A stretch of 64,000 nt of DNA from Paenibacillus silvestris (GTDB lineage Bacteria; Bacillota; Bacilli; Paenibacillales; NBRC-103111), in contig NZ_WTUZ01000022.1 of the NCBI RefSeq assembly GCF_009882985.1, positions 1,153,065-1,217,064 of the forward strand. The letters are read 5' to 3'. Made by a program: the position numbers and the translations under genes. The notes beneath the pieces are model-generated. The model had not been told where the DNA came from and did no database searches. It was given only the letters and a program-made list of their open reading frames with translations. Positions 17,196 to 26,531 of this stretch are shown here, piece by piece (within the stretch, counting starts at the first letter, position 1; every line of letters starts with the position of its first letter).

Positions 17196-19495
17196 CAGAT
17201 CTTAAGCTGTTATTCAAGAGTCCAGCAACGAAATGGGATGAGGCACTGCCAATCGGCAACGGCAGGCTGGGAGCGATGGTGTATGGACACACGAAACAGG
17301 AACGACTGCAATTAAACGAAGACTCCGTTTGGTACGGCGGACCCCGGGATCGTAATAATCCGGATGCAAAGTCAAATCTTCCAGAAATCCGACGTTTACT
17401 ATTTGAAGGAAAGCTGAAGGAAGCAGAGAAACTCGCTGTCATGGCGTTATCCGGTTTACCGGAATCACAGCGGCATTATTTACCTCTCGGTCATCTTTTA
17501 CTTGACTTCTCTCTGCCAGTTGGAGAACCGGATCATTACGAACGTACACTAGATTTGGAAAGCGGCACTGTTACCGTCACCTTCAGTCAGGGCGGCGTGT
17601 TATTTAAGCGCGAGCTCTTTGCGAGTTACGTTGATCAGGCAATCATCATGAGGCTTACAGCAAACCGATCTGGTGAAATCGGTTTCACAACACGTCTGGA
17701 GCGCGGCCGTTGGCGCTACGCTGACCATGCTGGACGAGATGGAAACGACGCAATCTGGATGAGCGGCAATTGTGGCGGTGAGGGAGGCAGCCAGTATGGT
17801 GCCGTACTGAGAGCAACAGCGGAAGGCGGCACAGTGAAAGCGGTAGGCGAGCACCTGATTGTGGAAAACGCAAATAGTGTGACACTTGTTCTGTCCGCAG
17901 CAACGACATTCCGTTTCCTTGATCCGATGGCAGAAGCAAGGGAGAAAGCGGAGAGTGCCGCCCGCCTGGGTTATCAAGCGCTATATCGGAGACACTTAGA
18001 CGACTATTGTGAATTATTCGGACGAGTATCATTGTCGCTGGTTACGGAAGACGCAGAAATCGGAAGCATGAGCCTATCACATCGCATGGACAGGCTTAAG
18101 GCTGGAGAATCCGATCCGGACCTATTTGCGCTATATTTTCAGTTCGGCCGTTACTTGCTCATCTCCTCAAGCCGACCCGGCTCGCTGCCCGCCAATTTGC
18201 AGGGCATCTGGAACGAGCACTTCCTTCCGGCGTGGGACAGCAAATATACGATCAACATCAATGCGCAGATGAATTACTGGCCAGCGGAATCGTGCGGGCT
18301 TTCCGAATGCCACGAACCTCTCTTTGAGCTGCTGGAACGGATGCGCGAGCCTGGCCGGCATACAGCGTCCGTTATGTACGGTTGCAGGGGGTTCACGGCT
18401 CATCATAATACTGATATCTGGGCGGATACGGCTCCACAGGACACATGGCTGCCCTCCACCTATTGGCCGATGGGAGCTGCATGGCTCTCACTGCATCTAT
18501 GGGAGCATTACCAATTTACGATGGATGTGGAATTTCTCAGCAAAGCTTATGAGACCTTGCGGGAAGCTGCGTTGTTCTTGATTGATTACGTCGTGGAAAC
18601 TCCGGGTGGTGAGCTCGTGACCTGTCCATCTGTGTCGCCGGAGAATACATATATACTTCCAAATGGAGAATCTGGTGTACTATGTGCCGGACCGTCGATG
18701 GACACACAGATTATTCGTGAGCTGTTCACAGCCATACTAGAGACTGAACAGACACTTGGCATCCAGAAAGATGAGGCACTAAGTCCAGAGTTACAACGAG
18801 TACTGCTGAAGCTTCCCCTATCGAAAATTGGACGGAAGGGACAACTTCAGGAATGGTATGAAGATTACGAAGAGGCAGAGCCAGGTCATCGCCATATCTC
18901 CCATTTATTTGCCTTGCATCCCGGCAGCCAGATCACACCTGATGGTACACCCGAACTGGCGGCAGCTGCACTGCGCACGCTGGAGCTGCGTTTGGTGAAT
19001 GGCGGAGGCCATACCGGATGGAGTCGAGCCTGGATCATTAATTTTTGGGCTAGGCTTAGGAAAGGTGAGGAAGCGATGAACAATCTGAATGCGCTTCTCA
19101 CGCATTCGACGCTGCCAAACTTTTTTGATAATCATCCGCCATTTCAGATCGATGGGAATTTTGGCGGGGCGGCTGCGATCGCTGAAATGCTTCTTCAGAG
19201 CCATGCAGGGGAAATCCATCTTTTACCTGCGCTCCCACAAGCGTGGCATTCAGGGAAAGTGACGGGTCTTCGCGCCAGAGGCGGCTTTTCGGTCGACATG
19301 GAGTGGGCGGATGGAACGCTGCAAGCCGCTCGTATTGTTTCTGATAAAAGTGCTGCCCTATGCAAGGTGCGTAGCAGCATCCAAGTAACGGTAACGGCTA
19401 ACGGAGAAACGATTGATGTTGTGCAGGAGAATGGAGTCGTCGTATTCGAAACCGTTGCTGGAGGCGTATATAACCTCGAGGCGTCCATATCGTAA
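17192..19495 (+). CDS. GH95 family glycosidase (alpha-L-fucosidase / alpha-L-galactosidase)
   Basis: This 767-residue protein has no signal peptide and so is probably cytoplasmic. The TTG start at 17192 follows GGAGGGG and overlaps the upstream stop (TTGA). The layout is that of GH95: an N-terminal beta-domain with L-P-I-G-N-G-R-L-G-A-M, then the (alpha/alpha)6 catalytic domain. Residues matching the known catalytic set are N-I-N (Asn355 and Asn357), the general acid in S-P-E-N (Glu484) and the Asp in I-D-G-N-F-G-G (Asp654). It should invert alpha-1,2-linked L-fucose or, as in some members, L-galactose from imported oligosaccharides. Length and motifs are normal for the family. Confidence 0.93.
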   Translation: MTDLKLLFKSPATKWDEALPIGNGRLGAMVYGHTKQERLQLNEDSVWYGGPRDRNNPDAKSNLPEIRRLLFEGKLKEAEKLAVMALSGLPESQRHYLPLGHLLLDFSLPVGEPDHYERTLDLESGTVTVTFSQGGVLFKRELFASYVDQAIIMRLTANRSGEIGFTTRLERGRWRYADHAGRDGNDAIWMSGNCGGEGGSQYGAVLRATAEGGTVKAVGEHLIVENANSVTLVLSAATTFRFLDPMAEAREKAESAARLGYQALYRRHLDDYCELFGRVSLSLVTEDAEIGSMSLSHRMDRLKAGESDPDLFALYFQFGRYLLISSSRPGSLPANLQGIWNEHFLPAWDSKYTININAQMNYWPAESCGLSECHEPLFELLERMREPGRHTASVMYGCRGFTAHHNTDIWADTAPQDTWLPSTYWPMGAAWLSLHLWEHYQFTMDVEFLSKAYETLREAALFLIDYVVETPGGELVTCPSVSPENTYILPNGESGVLCAGPSMDTQIIRELFTAILETEQTLGIQKDEALSPELQRVLLKLPLSKIGRKGQLQEWYEDYEEAEPGHRHISHLFALHPGSQITPDGTPELAAAALRTLELRLVNGGGHTGWSRAWIINFWARLRKGEEAMNNLNALLTHSTLPNFFDNHPPFQIDGNFGGAAAIAEMLLQSHAGEIHLLPALPQAWHSGKVTGLRARGGFSVDMEWADGTLQAARIVSDKSAALCKVRSSIQVTVTANGETIDVVQENGVVVFETVAGGVYNLEASIS

Positions 19496-19515
19496 TATGT
19501 AAATATTAAAATGGG

Positions 19516-19545
19516 GAGGTAGTCCGGCAAGTTGCCGGCTACCTC
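19516..19545 (+). terminator. Hairpin after GH95, probable weak terminator
   Basis: GAGGTAGTCCGGCAA (19516-19530) pairs with TTGCCGGCTACCTC (19532-19545) with one bulged base. The tail is AT-rich without a clear T-run. Confidence 0.5.
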
Positions 19546-19552
19546 ATATATT

Positions 19553-19566
19553 TGTAAGCGTTTCCA
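19553..19566 (+). promoter_or_regulatory. cre-like site upstream of the system C kinase
   Basis: TGTAAGCGTTTCCA matches the CcpA consensus at 13 of 14 positions. It lies 105 bases before the kinase gene. The core TGTAAGCG recurs upstream of importer D. Confidence 0.5.
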
Positions 19567-19670
19567 ATATAAAATGTAAAGTTGGCCGCCCTGATGCCCG
19601 CGGCGTCTATATATGTAAGCCCTAACAGAAATACTATGAAATTAAATGAGTCTAAGCAAGGGGGGAGAAT

Positions 19671-21530
19671 ATGGAGAAAAGCTTGAACCGTTTCATCCGT
19701 AAAATGAATATTCAGAACAGACTGGTTATCTCTTTCGCGATACTATCCTTGATACCGCTATTAGTTACAGGTTATTTTGCTTACTACACTTCAAGCAAAG
19801 CGATAAAAACGAAAATAAGTACCTCTTCCATCCAGTTAATGAATCAGGTTAGTGAAAATATCCAAAATGAACTCATAAAGCTCGAAAATGACAGTGTGGA
19901 TATCGCATTTTCTGATCTCATCCAGAATACGTTGACGGACTTTACTACGATGAATGAGTGGATGAGGAATGACGCGGAGCTAAAAATGCAAAGTATGCTA
20001 GCAAAAAGGTTTTCATTCAATCATAGCGTTTCGGATGTTCTTGTATATACAACGCTGAAAGAAAAAATCATTGCTTACGGCGACGTCAGCTTTAAATTTA
20101 ATCTTACCTCTGATTTTTTGAATGGAATCTTTCTACAAACGGCTTTGAATAACGGTGTTCCTCTATGGACTATCGAAAGCGGTGAAGATGAAGTAAGAGA
20201 ATCAAGTTATCGGATTACCAACTACGGGAAGATAGGAATATTGTTGACTCGAAGTTTTAAATCGATTGACGGAATTCCGATCGGATATATGATTATGAGA
20301 ATCGACGAAAAACATATCTTCAAGAAATTTAAAGACATAAATCTCGGACAAGGGTCCGATATTTTCATAATAAATGGCAAGGGAACCGTAATTTCGAGCC
20401 AAAACCCGGAAATGAAAGCAGGCAAGCTTTATCTCGATCAATCGTTGATGGAGGAGCTTACAAATAACAAAGAAGTTGATTCGTATTCATTCACCGGCAC
20501 CGTTTCAGGAAAGCGAAGTCTAATTGCTTATAACTATATACCTAGTGCCGACTGGTACGTAATCAGTATCATTCCCTTTACCTATTTGAACGATGAATCG
20601 GTAAAGACGAGCATCTATATTATATTCTTGGGAATTTTCTGTTTTTTGCTTGCTCTCATTCTGTCTTACTACGTTTCCAAAAGCATTTCCAAGCCTTTAA
20701 AGCACCTGCTAAATTCGATGAATAACGTAAAAATTGGCAATTTAGTTACTCGTATCGAAGACAACAGCAGCGATGAGCTAGGGAAGGTAGCAACAAATTT
20801 TAATCATATGGTGGCTGAGATTAAATATCTTATCGACGAGGTGACAAAAAAAGAAAAATTGAAAAGGGTTGCCGAACTGAAAACACTGCAGGCTCAGATT
20901 AATCCGCATTTTCTCTCCAATTCACTGAACACTGTCAGGTGGCTTGCTAATATTCAGAAGGCAGAGAGCATTTCGAGCATCATCACTTCTCTGATCCAGC
21001 TGCTTCACGGATGTATGGGAAAAGGAAGCGTACTGATCAGCCTACAGGAAGAAATGGAATATGTAAGAGACTATCTAAATATAATGGCGTTCCGGGATTA
21101 TGATAAGTTTAGGGTACATTACGAAATGGAAGAAAGCATAGTGGACTTTTATGTCCCGAAGTTTATTCTTCAACCGATCGTGGAAAATTGTTTGCTCCAC
21201 GGGCTTGAGCCTAAGGAAGGACAAGGCCTGATTATCATTAAAGCCTACAGGGTCGAAGAGAATTTGAAAATTATCGTAACCGATACTGGGGTTGGCATTA
21301 ATGATCATACGTTAAACAATCTTATGCGAGAATCATCATCAAACAACAAAAATGGACTGAGTGGGATCGGCATTCGAAACGTGGATGAAAGAATCAAGCT
21401 GTACTTCGGAGAAACATATGGAATTACCATTCAAAGCATTCCCAATCTATACACAACTGTAGAAATTACTTTGCCTGCTGTGGGAGAGGAGGATCTAGGA
21501 AAATATGCTGAAGGTACTTATAGTCGATGA
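19671..21530 (+). CDS. YesM-type sensor histidine kinase (system C)
   Basis: This 619-residue membrane kinase starts at an ATG after GGGGGGAG. Transmembrane segments are at about residues 17-38 and 316-339, enclosing an extracellular dCache-type sensor domain. A HAMP linker follows, then the His_kinase motif Q-I-N-P-H-F-L-S-N-S (His413) and a HATPase domain with I-V-E-N and G-I-G-I-R-N. Here Y-N in the usual motif is replaced by S-N. The response regulator gene begins 26 bases before its stop. The pair stands before importer C and two GH51 genes, so arabino-oligosaccharides are the likely stimulus. Confidence 0.93.
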   Translation: MEKSLNRFIRKMNIQNRLVISFAILSLIPLLVTGYFAYYTSSKAIKTKISTSSIQLMNQVSENIQNELIKLENDSVDIAFSDLIQNTLTDFTTMNEWMRNDAELKMQSMLAKRFSFNHSVSDVLVYTTLKEKIIAYGDVSFKFNLTSDFLNGIFLQTALNNGVPLWTIESGEDEVRESSYRITNYGKIGILLTRSFKSIDGIPIGYMIMRIDEKHIFKKFKDINLGQGSDIFIINGKGTVISSQNPEMKAGKLYLDQSLMEELTNNKEVDSYSFTGTVSGKRSLIAYNYIPSADWYVISIIPFTYLNDESVKTSIYIIFLGIFCFLLALILSYYVSKSISKPLKHLLNSMNNVKIGNLVTRIEDNSSDELGKVATNFNHMVAEIKYLIDEVTKKEKLKRVAELKTLQAQINPHFLSNSLNTVRWLANIQKAESISSIITSLIQLLHGCMGKGSVLISLQEEMEYVRDYLNIMAFRDYDKFRVHYEMEESIVDFYVPKFILQPIVENCLLHGLEPKEGQGLIIIKAYRVEENLKIIVTDTGVGINDHTLNNLMRESSSNNKNGLSGIGIRNVDERIKLYFGETYGITIQSIPNLYTTVEITLPAVGEEDLGKYAEGTYSR

Positions 21531-23133
21531 TCATGCGGTTTCGCGGACAGATTTGAAAACGATGCTCGATTGGGAGAACTGCGGCTTTTATATTTCCGGT
21601 GAAGCGTATAACGGAATTCATGCTATACAGCTCATGGAAGAGGATGTTCCAGATATTGTGATTACCGACATCAACATGCCTGGCATGAATGGGCTCGGAT
21701 TGATAAAGCAGCTAGAAAGTGAGTATCCACAGGTTAGAATTGTAGTGTTAAGTGCTTATGACGATTTTGACTATGTCCGTCAGAGCATGAAAAGGGGGGC
21801 AATGGATTATGTACTGAAGCATAAGCTGAATGCCTCCGTATTGCTGGATATTTTGAAAGCAGCAGAAAGTTCAATTCTTGCATATCGAAATGAGCGCGAC
21901 AAACAAAATGAGATGTACCATGAGCTTATGATCAGCAAGGATCGTTCGCGCCAAGAATTGATTAGCAAGCTCCTAGAGGGCAGTCTGTCGGGGCGGGAAG
22001 AAATATTAAACGAAATCAACGCGTTAGACATAACGATGGACTCGGAAAACTTGATAGTGACAGCTGTGGAGATCGACGATTTTTGGTTGATTGAAGAAAG
22101 ATTCAGCATAAAAGAAGTCGATGTGTTCATTCAAACCTTTCTTGATATTTCCAAGGAAATACTTATCGATTGGGAAAAATCGGTTGTTATCCATACAAGC
22201 CGAGGGAAATTTGCGATGATTTTTTCACTGGGACATAACCATAGCAGGATGTATATACACAATCAGCTATATACCTTCCTCAATCGAATCAGATCGGAAA
22301 TCAAAAAATATTTGAATATTACAGCCAGCTTTGGTGTAAGCAAGGTATGCAATGAAATAAAACTGCTTCATCAGGCTTACTCCGAAGCCGTATCAATTCT
22401 GAAGGACAAGTTTCATAAGGGGAAGAATGGGATATTTATCGATAGCACAACCAGTAAGCATGAAGAAGGATTTTTCTGTCTCGACATTAAAGATGAGAAA
22501 GCGATTTACGCTGCTTTGAAAAATCAGGATTTTGAAACCGTGAAAATCTTGATCGATGCCGTCTTCAATAAAATTTCGAGCATGAGGCTTAGTAGCAAAT
22601 CAACTCAGATTATCTGTGCAGAATTAATTAATATTGTGAATAAAACGTCAAAGGATGCCGGCATTGAGATGTCGATGCTGTATACGGCCGGGGATATTCC
22701 TTACAATCTCATGCAGAAATATGAAGTTCTTCTGGATATTAAAGCTTGGATTTTGAATTTATATCTTAAACTTATTGAAATCTTGAATCGGATGAAATAC
22801 CGAGACTCTCTTAGCAGCATTACCCATAAGGCTATGGAATACATACAGAATAATTACAAATACGACGTTTCGCTTCAGGATGTGGCCGAATTCGCTGGTG
22901 TAAGCAGCTCATATATCAGTAGGGTTTTTAAGGAAGAGTGTCAGATGGGAATAACCGAATATCTAAATCATGTTCGCGTCGAACATGCTAAGCAATATAT
23001 GGAGTATGGTGAATTGAAGCTGAAAGAGATTGTCAATCATGTTGGATTTAACAATTATAACTACTTCTTTAAGGTATTTAAGGAGATGACAGGCATGACT
23101 CCCCTGGAATATGAGCAGACTTGCAGGAAATAA
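21505..23133 (+). CDS. YesN-type response regulator, REC + AraC HTH (system C)
   Basis: This regulator has 542 residues. The receiver domain has D-D-H near the start, phospho-acceptor Asp55 (V-I-T-D-I-N-M-P) and Lys in V-L-K-H. A long central region of unknown function follows (about 125-430), with the AraC-type helix-turn-helix pair at about 440-540 (V-A-E-F-A-G-V-S-S-S-Y-I-S-R-V-F and the closing M-T-P-L-E-Y). It overlaps the kinase gene by 26 bases. It probably activates the binding-protein operon that begins 160 bases downstream. Confidence 0.93.
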   Translation: MLKVLIVDDHAVSRTDLKTMLDWENCGFYISGEAYNGIHAIQLMEEDVPDIVITDINMPGMNGLGLIKQLESEYPQVRIVVLSAYDDFDYVRQSMKRGAMDYVLKHKLNASVLLDILKAAESSILAYRNERDKQNEMYHELMISKDRSRQELISKLLEGSLSGREEILNEINALDITMDSENLIVTAVEIDDFWLIEERFSIKEVDVFIQTFLDISKEILIDWEKSVVIHTSRGKFAMIFSLGHNHSRMYIHNQLYTFLNRIRSEIKKYLNITASFGVSKVCNEIKLLHQAYSEAVSILKDKFHKGKNGIFIDSTTSKHEEGFFCLDIKDEKAIYAALKNQDFETVKILIDAVFNKISSMRLSSKSTQIICAELINIVNKTSKDAGIEMSMLYTAGDIPYNLMQKYEVLLDIKAWILNLYLKLIEILNRMKYRDSLSSITHKAMEYIQNNYKYDVSLQDVAEFAGVSSSYISRVFKEECQMGITEYLNHVRVEHAKQYMEYGELKLKEIVNHVGFNNYNYFFKVFKEMTGMTPLEYEQTCRK

Positions 23134-23214
23134 ACAAGAGGTTGTCTTTTTGTACATAGCAAAATGTTGTAGTGGAGTGCAAGATATTGGAGTTCGACCC
23201 TAATAAGCAATTTG

Positions 23215-23220
23215 TATAAT
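23215..23220 (+). promoter_or_regulatory. Probable -10 box of the system C importer operon
   Basis: TATAAT preceded by TG two bases upstream (extended -10 like), 74 bases before the binding-protein gene. No good -35 box is visible, as expected of a promoter that needs an activator. Confidence 0.45.
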
Positions 23221-23293
23221 AAGAAACAGGTGAATGGCGCTGCCCAGTTAGCTGCTGTTACCTATGAAATGATTATGAAGGGGGCATGAGTGT

Positions 23294-24610
23294 ATGAAAA
23301 AAGCATTTCTTACAGCAGTTGCTTCAGTGTTCCTACTGACTTCCATGTTGTCGGGCTGCAGCACGGATGAAGCAGAGCCATCAAAAGGAGAAACACCAAA
23401 TGCAAAAAGCGCGGTTAAGTTATCGCTGTGGACATTCCAAGACCTGCATAAGAAGTATTACGAAAAAACCGCTGAGCTCTGGAATAAAAACAACCCCGAT
23501 CAGCCCATTGAATTGTCTATTGACACTTATCCCAACGCAGAAATGCACAATAAATTATTAATCGCGTTACAATCCGGTGTGGGTGCGCCTGATATTGCCG
23601 ACATTAACATCAACTTTTTCCAAAACTTCCTTAAAGGCGACATTCAGCTTGTGGAGTTAAACAAAGTGATCGAGCCCGAGAAGGACAAATTCATCCAGTC
23701 GAGATTCGATATTTATAGTAAAGGTGGAAAATATTACGGCATTGATTTCCATGTAGGCGCAACGGTTGTTTACTACAATAAGGAGCTTATGGATAAAGCC
23801 GGTGTCAACGTTGACAACATTAAAACTTGGACTGATTATACCGAAGCAGGAAAAAAAGTTGTCGCTGCGACAGGAAAGGCAATGACCGCATTTGAGGTTA
23901 CCGGACAAAGACCTTTCTGGCCAATGATCGTTCAAAGAGGGTCCGATTATTTAGATAAAGACGGCAACGTTACGCTGGATAACGATATAAATAATAAGAC
24001 TCTTCAGGCCATGAAGGATATGATTTACAAGGATAAAATTGCGGTTCCCATGCCTGGGGGGAACACCGGAGCTGAGGAATTCTTCACTTACATGAACAAA
24101 GGAGAAGCGGCTTCACTCATTATGCCAATGTGGTACATGAGTAGATTCTTGGAGTATATGCCTGATCTGAAAGGGAAAATATTAGTACGACCAATGCCTA
24201 TATGGGAGAAGGGTGACGTAAGATCCGCAGGAATGGGTGGAACAGGTACAGCTGTTACCAAGCAAAGTAAGAACCAAGATATTGCTTTGAAGTTCCTTGC
24301 CTATGCGAAGTTAAGTAAAGAATCGAATATAAGAATCTGGCAGGAACTGAAATTTGATCCAATTAGATGGGATGTCTGGAGTGATCCGGAGCTGCAGAAG
24401 CCCGATCCTTATTTCAACAATGAGAAAATATTCAATGTACTCCTAGACATGAAGGACGAAATCAGATCGCCGAATATGAGTGAGCTCAGCTCAGCTTCAC
24501 AAGATTTGGTCAATTCCAATGTAATGTTTAAGTCGTTAAAGGATCAGTCGCAAACTCCAGAACAAGCATTAAAGGCTGCTGCTGACGAGCTTCGCAAGCA
24601 GAAAAAATAG
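23294..24610 (+). CDS. Extracellular sugar-binding lipoprotein, family 1 (system C)
   Basis: This protein has 438 residues, the standard size for family-1 solute-binding proteins and shorter than the other binding proteins here. The signal peptide ends in lipobox L-S-G-C (Cys22). The mature part begins with a beta-strand L-S-L-W-T-F-Q-D. It is expected to bind an arabino-oligosaccharide because two GH51 arabinofuranosidase genes lie in the same operon. An AAGGGGGC ribosome site precedes the ATG. A 12-bp hairpin follows before the permeases. Confidence 0.93.
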   Translation: MKKAFLTAVASVFLLTSMLSGCSTDEAEPSKGETPNAKSAVKLSLWTFQDLHKKYYEKTAELWNKNNPDQPIELSIDTYPNAEMHNKLLIALQSGVGAPDIADININFFQNFLKGDIQLVELNKVIEPEKDKFIQSRFDIYSKGGKYYGIDFHVGATVVYYNKELMDKAGVNVDNIKTWTDYTEAGKKVVAATGKAMTAFEVTGQRPFWPMIVQRGSDYLDKDGNVTLDNDINNKTLQAMKDMIYKDKIAVPMPGGNTGAEEFFTYMNKGEAASLIMPMWYMSRFLEYMPDLKGKILVRPMPIWEKGDVRSAGMGGTGTAVTKQSKNQDIALKFLAYAKLSKESNIRIWQELKFDPIRWDVWSDPELQKPDPYFNNEKIFNVLLDMKDEIRSPNMSELSSASQDLVNSNVMFKSLKDQSQTPEQALKAAADELRKQKK

Positions 24611-24635
24611 CAAATTGGCAGAATGTGGGAATGGT

Positions 24636-24674
24636 GGCTGCAGAAACGAAGAAATGAAAACGGTTTCTGTAGCC
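24636..24674 (+). other. Intercistronic RNA hairpin between binding protein and permease genes (system C)
   Basis: GGCTGCAGAAAC (24636-24647) pairs with GTTTCTGTAGCC (24663-24674), with one G-U wobble and a 15-base loop. There is no T-run. The right arm overlaps a cre-like word (24655-24668), so that match may be incidental. Confidence 0.55.
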
Positions 24675-24696
24675 GTCAAGCAGGGAGGTAAACGAT

Positions 24697-25641
24697 TTGA
24701 ATAACGGAGCGGTTCAAAAGGTTTATGGACAAAAGCCTAAGGTAAGAAACAAATTGAGCATGAAAAGGTTATTTTATTCAGAAAAATGGGCTCCTTACTT
24801 TTTTGTATCTCCATTCGTTTTAGCATTTCTCATCTTTTTTTTGTACCCTACGGCATCCACAATTAACATGAGCTTTCATGAAGTACTTGGGCTTAACAGC
24901 AGTAAGTTTATAGGCCTGGATAACTACCGAAGAATGTTTAATGAACATTTTATCAATGCGCTGCAAACGAATACGATCTACACAATATTGTCTCTATTGA
25001 TATTAATACCTATCCCAGTGATATTCGCTGTTTTATTGAATTCAAAATTGGTTAAGGGAAAAACATTATTCAAGTCGGTTATTTTCATCCCGGCCTTAAC
25101 TTCTGTTATTGTAGCGGGCGTTTCCTTTAGGCTAATGTTCGGAGAAGCGGATACAGCCTTGATCAATTCCTTTATCGCTAAGCTCGGCATTTCACCGCAA
25201 AATTGGATTCTGAATTATGGTACAGGCATGATGCTGATGGTAATTCTCAATACATGGAGAGTCGCAGGCATCAATATGATTTATTACCTTGCCGGTCTAC
25301 AAAGTATTCCCGAGGAATTATATGAATCTGCTGAAATGGACGGGGCAAATGTCTTTCGCAAGTTTTATTGGATTACTTTGCCGCTCTTAAAGCCAATTAT
25401 TATTTATACGTTAACGATAGGCATATTTGAAGGATACAGAATGTTTGGAGAAAGCTATGTGTTCTGGAATGAAGGAATGCCGGGAGATATTGGGCTTACC
25501 ATCGTGAGGTTAATTTACCAGCAAGCCTTTCAGCGAAATGATATGGGTATGGGATCGGCCATCGGCATTACCCTCCTGCTGATCGTACTCACCGTGAATC
25601 TGGTGCAACTGAAATTGTTCGGTCTCTTCAATAAGGAGTGA
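24697..25641 (+). CDS. ABC sugar transporter permease, MalF/UgpA/AraP-like (system C)
   Basis: This 314-residue protein uses a TTG start behind GGGAGG. A hydrophilic N-terminus of about 35 residues precedes six membrane segments. The EAA loop is near residue 210 (E-S-A-E-M-D-G-A). It is of the classical MalF/UgpA type rather than LplB type, in keeping with the shorter binding protein. It pairs with the next gene 7 bases downstream. Arabino-oligosaccharide import is inferred from the neighbouring GH51 genes. Confidence 0.92.
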   Translation: MNNGAVQKVYGQKPKVRNKLSMKRLFYSEKWAPYFFVSPFVLAFLIFFLYPTASTINMSFHEVLGLNSSKFIGLDNYRRMFNEHFINALQTNTIYTILSLLILIPIPVIFAVLLNSKLVKGKTLFKSVIFIPALTSVIVAGVSFRLMFGEADTALINSFIAKLGISPQNWILNYGTGMMLMVILNTWRVAGINMIYYLAGLQSIPEELYESAEMDGANVFRKFYWITLPLLKPIIIYTLTIGIFEGYRMFGESYVFWNEGMPGDIGLTIVRLIYQQAFQRNDMGMGSAIGITLLLIVLTVNLVQLKLFGLFNKE

Positions 25642-25648
25642 ACGGATC

Positions 25649-26494
25649 ATGACTATTAAGCTAAAAAGACAGCTGTTGACGGCACTCATCGTAGTTTTCT
25701 TTCTCATCGTATGTTTTATCGTTCTATTTCCTCTATATTACATGTTTATGGCTTCTTTTAAGAGTTCCAAAGAGCTATTTCGAAATGGCATGGATTTTAG
25801 AATAATACCCAGTCTAATGAATCTTGACAACTACAAGCTATTGTTTTCAGGTAAAGGCAGTATCTATTTGTACTGGTATAGAAACAGCCTTGGCATCACA
25901 GCTCTTCATACTGTAGTTTCACTGTTTCTTTCCTCTTTAGTTGGCTATGGCCTAGGGGCATATAACTTTAAAGGGAAAAATATTGTTTTTATCCTGGTAT
26001 TGTTTGTCATGATGGTACCACTTGAAATACTTATGCTTCCTCTCTATAAACTTATTGTGAACATGGGCATCATCAACACGTATTACGGAGTTATTTTACC
26101 CTTTGTCGTATCACCGATGGCGATTTTCTTCTTTCGGCAGTACATAACGGGACTTTCCAAAGATTTTATGGACGCTGGAAGGATCGACGGATGTTCGGAG
26201 TTTGGCATCTATATCAGAATTATGGTGCCCTTGATGAAGCCTGCTTTCGGCGCGATGGGGATACTACTGGCGATGCAGAACTGGAACAGCTTTATATGGC
26301 CGTTAATTGTGCTGCGCACGAATAAGATGTTCACGATTCCTATAGGCCTTGCTTCGCTGATGTCACCTTATGGCAACAATTACGATATGCTGATCGCTGG
26401 AGCCGTACTTGCAATTATTCCTGTTATTCTTTTGTTCCTGCTAAATCAGAAGGCTTTTATTTCAGGCTTGTCCACTGGCGGCGTTAAAGGCTAG
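25649..26494 (+). CDS. ABC sugar transporter permease, MalG/UgpE/AraQ-like (system C)
   Basis: This 281-residue partner permease starts at an ATG after AAGGAGTGA. Six membrane segments are evident, with an EAA-type loop near residue 175 (D-A-G-R-I-D-G-C) and the C-terminal F-I-S-G-L-S-T-G-G-V-K-G ending typical of the MalG group. It lies 7 bases after its partner and 37 before the first GH51 gene, in the same operon. Confidence 0.92.
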   Translation: MTIKLKRQLLTALIVVFFLIVCFIVLFPLYYMFMASFKSSKELFRNGMDFRIIPSLMNLDNYKLLFSGKGSIYLYWYRNSLGITALHTVVSLFLSSLVGYGLGAYNFKGKNIVFILVLFVMMVPLEILMLPLYKLIVNMGIINTYYGVILPFVVSPMAIFFFRQYITGLSKDFMDAGRIDGCSEFGIYIRIMVPLMKPAFGAMGILLAMQNWNSFIWPLIVLRTNKMFTIPIGLASLMSPYGNNYDMLIAGAVLAIIPVILLFLLNQKAFISGLSTGGVKG

Positions 26495-26531
26495 AACATT
26501 ATAAATAATTCTATTCAGGAGGCAGATAAGT

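Noticed and set aside
24655..24668. A cre-like word between the system C binding protein and permease
   Set aside because: It overlaps the right arm and loop of an RNA hairpin and has a mismatch, so it is probably part of the hairpin rather than an operator.
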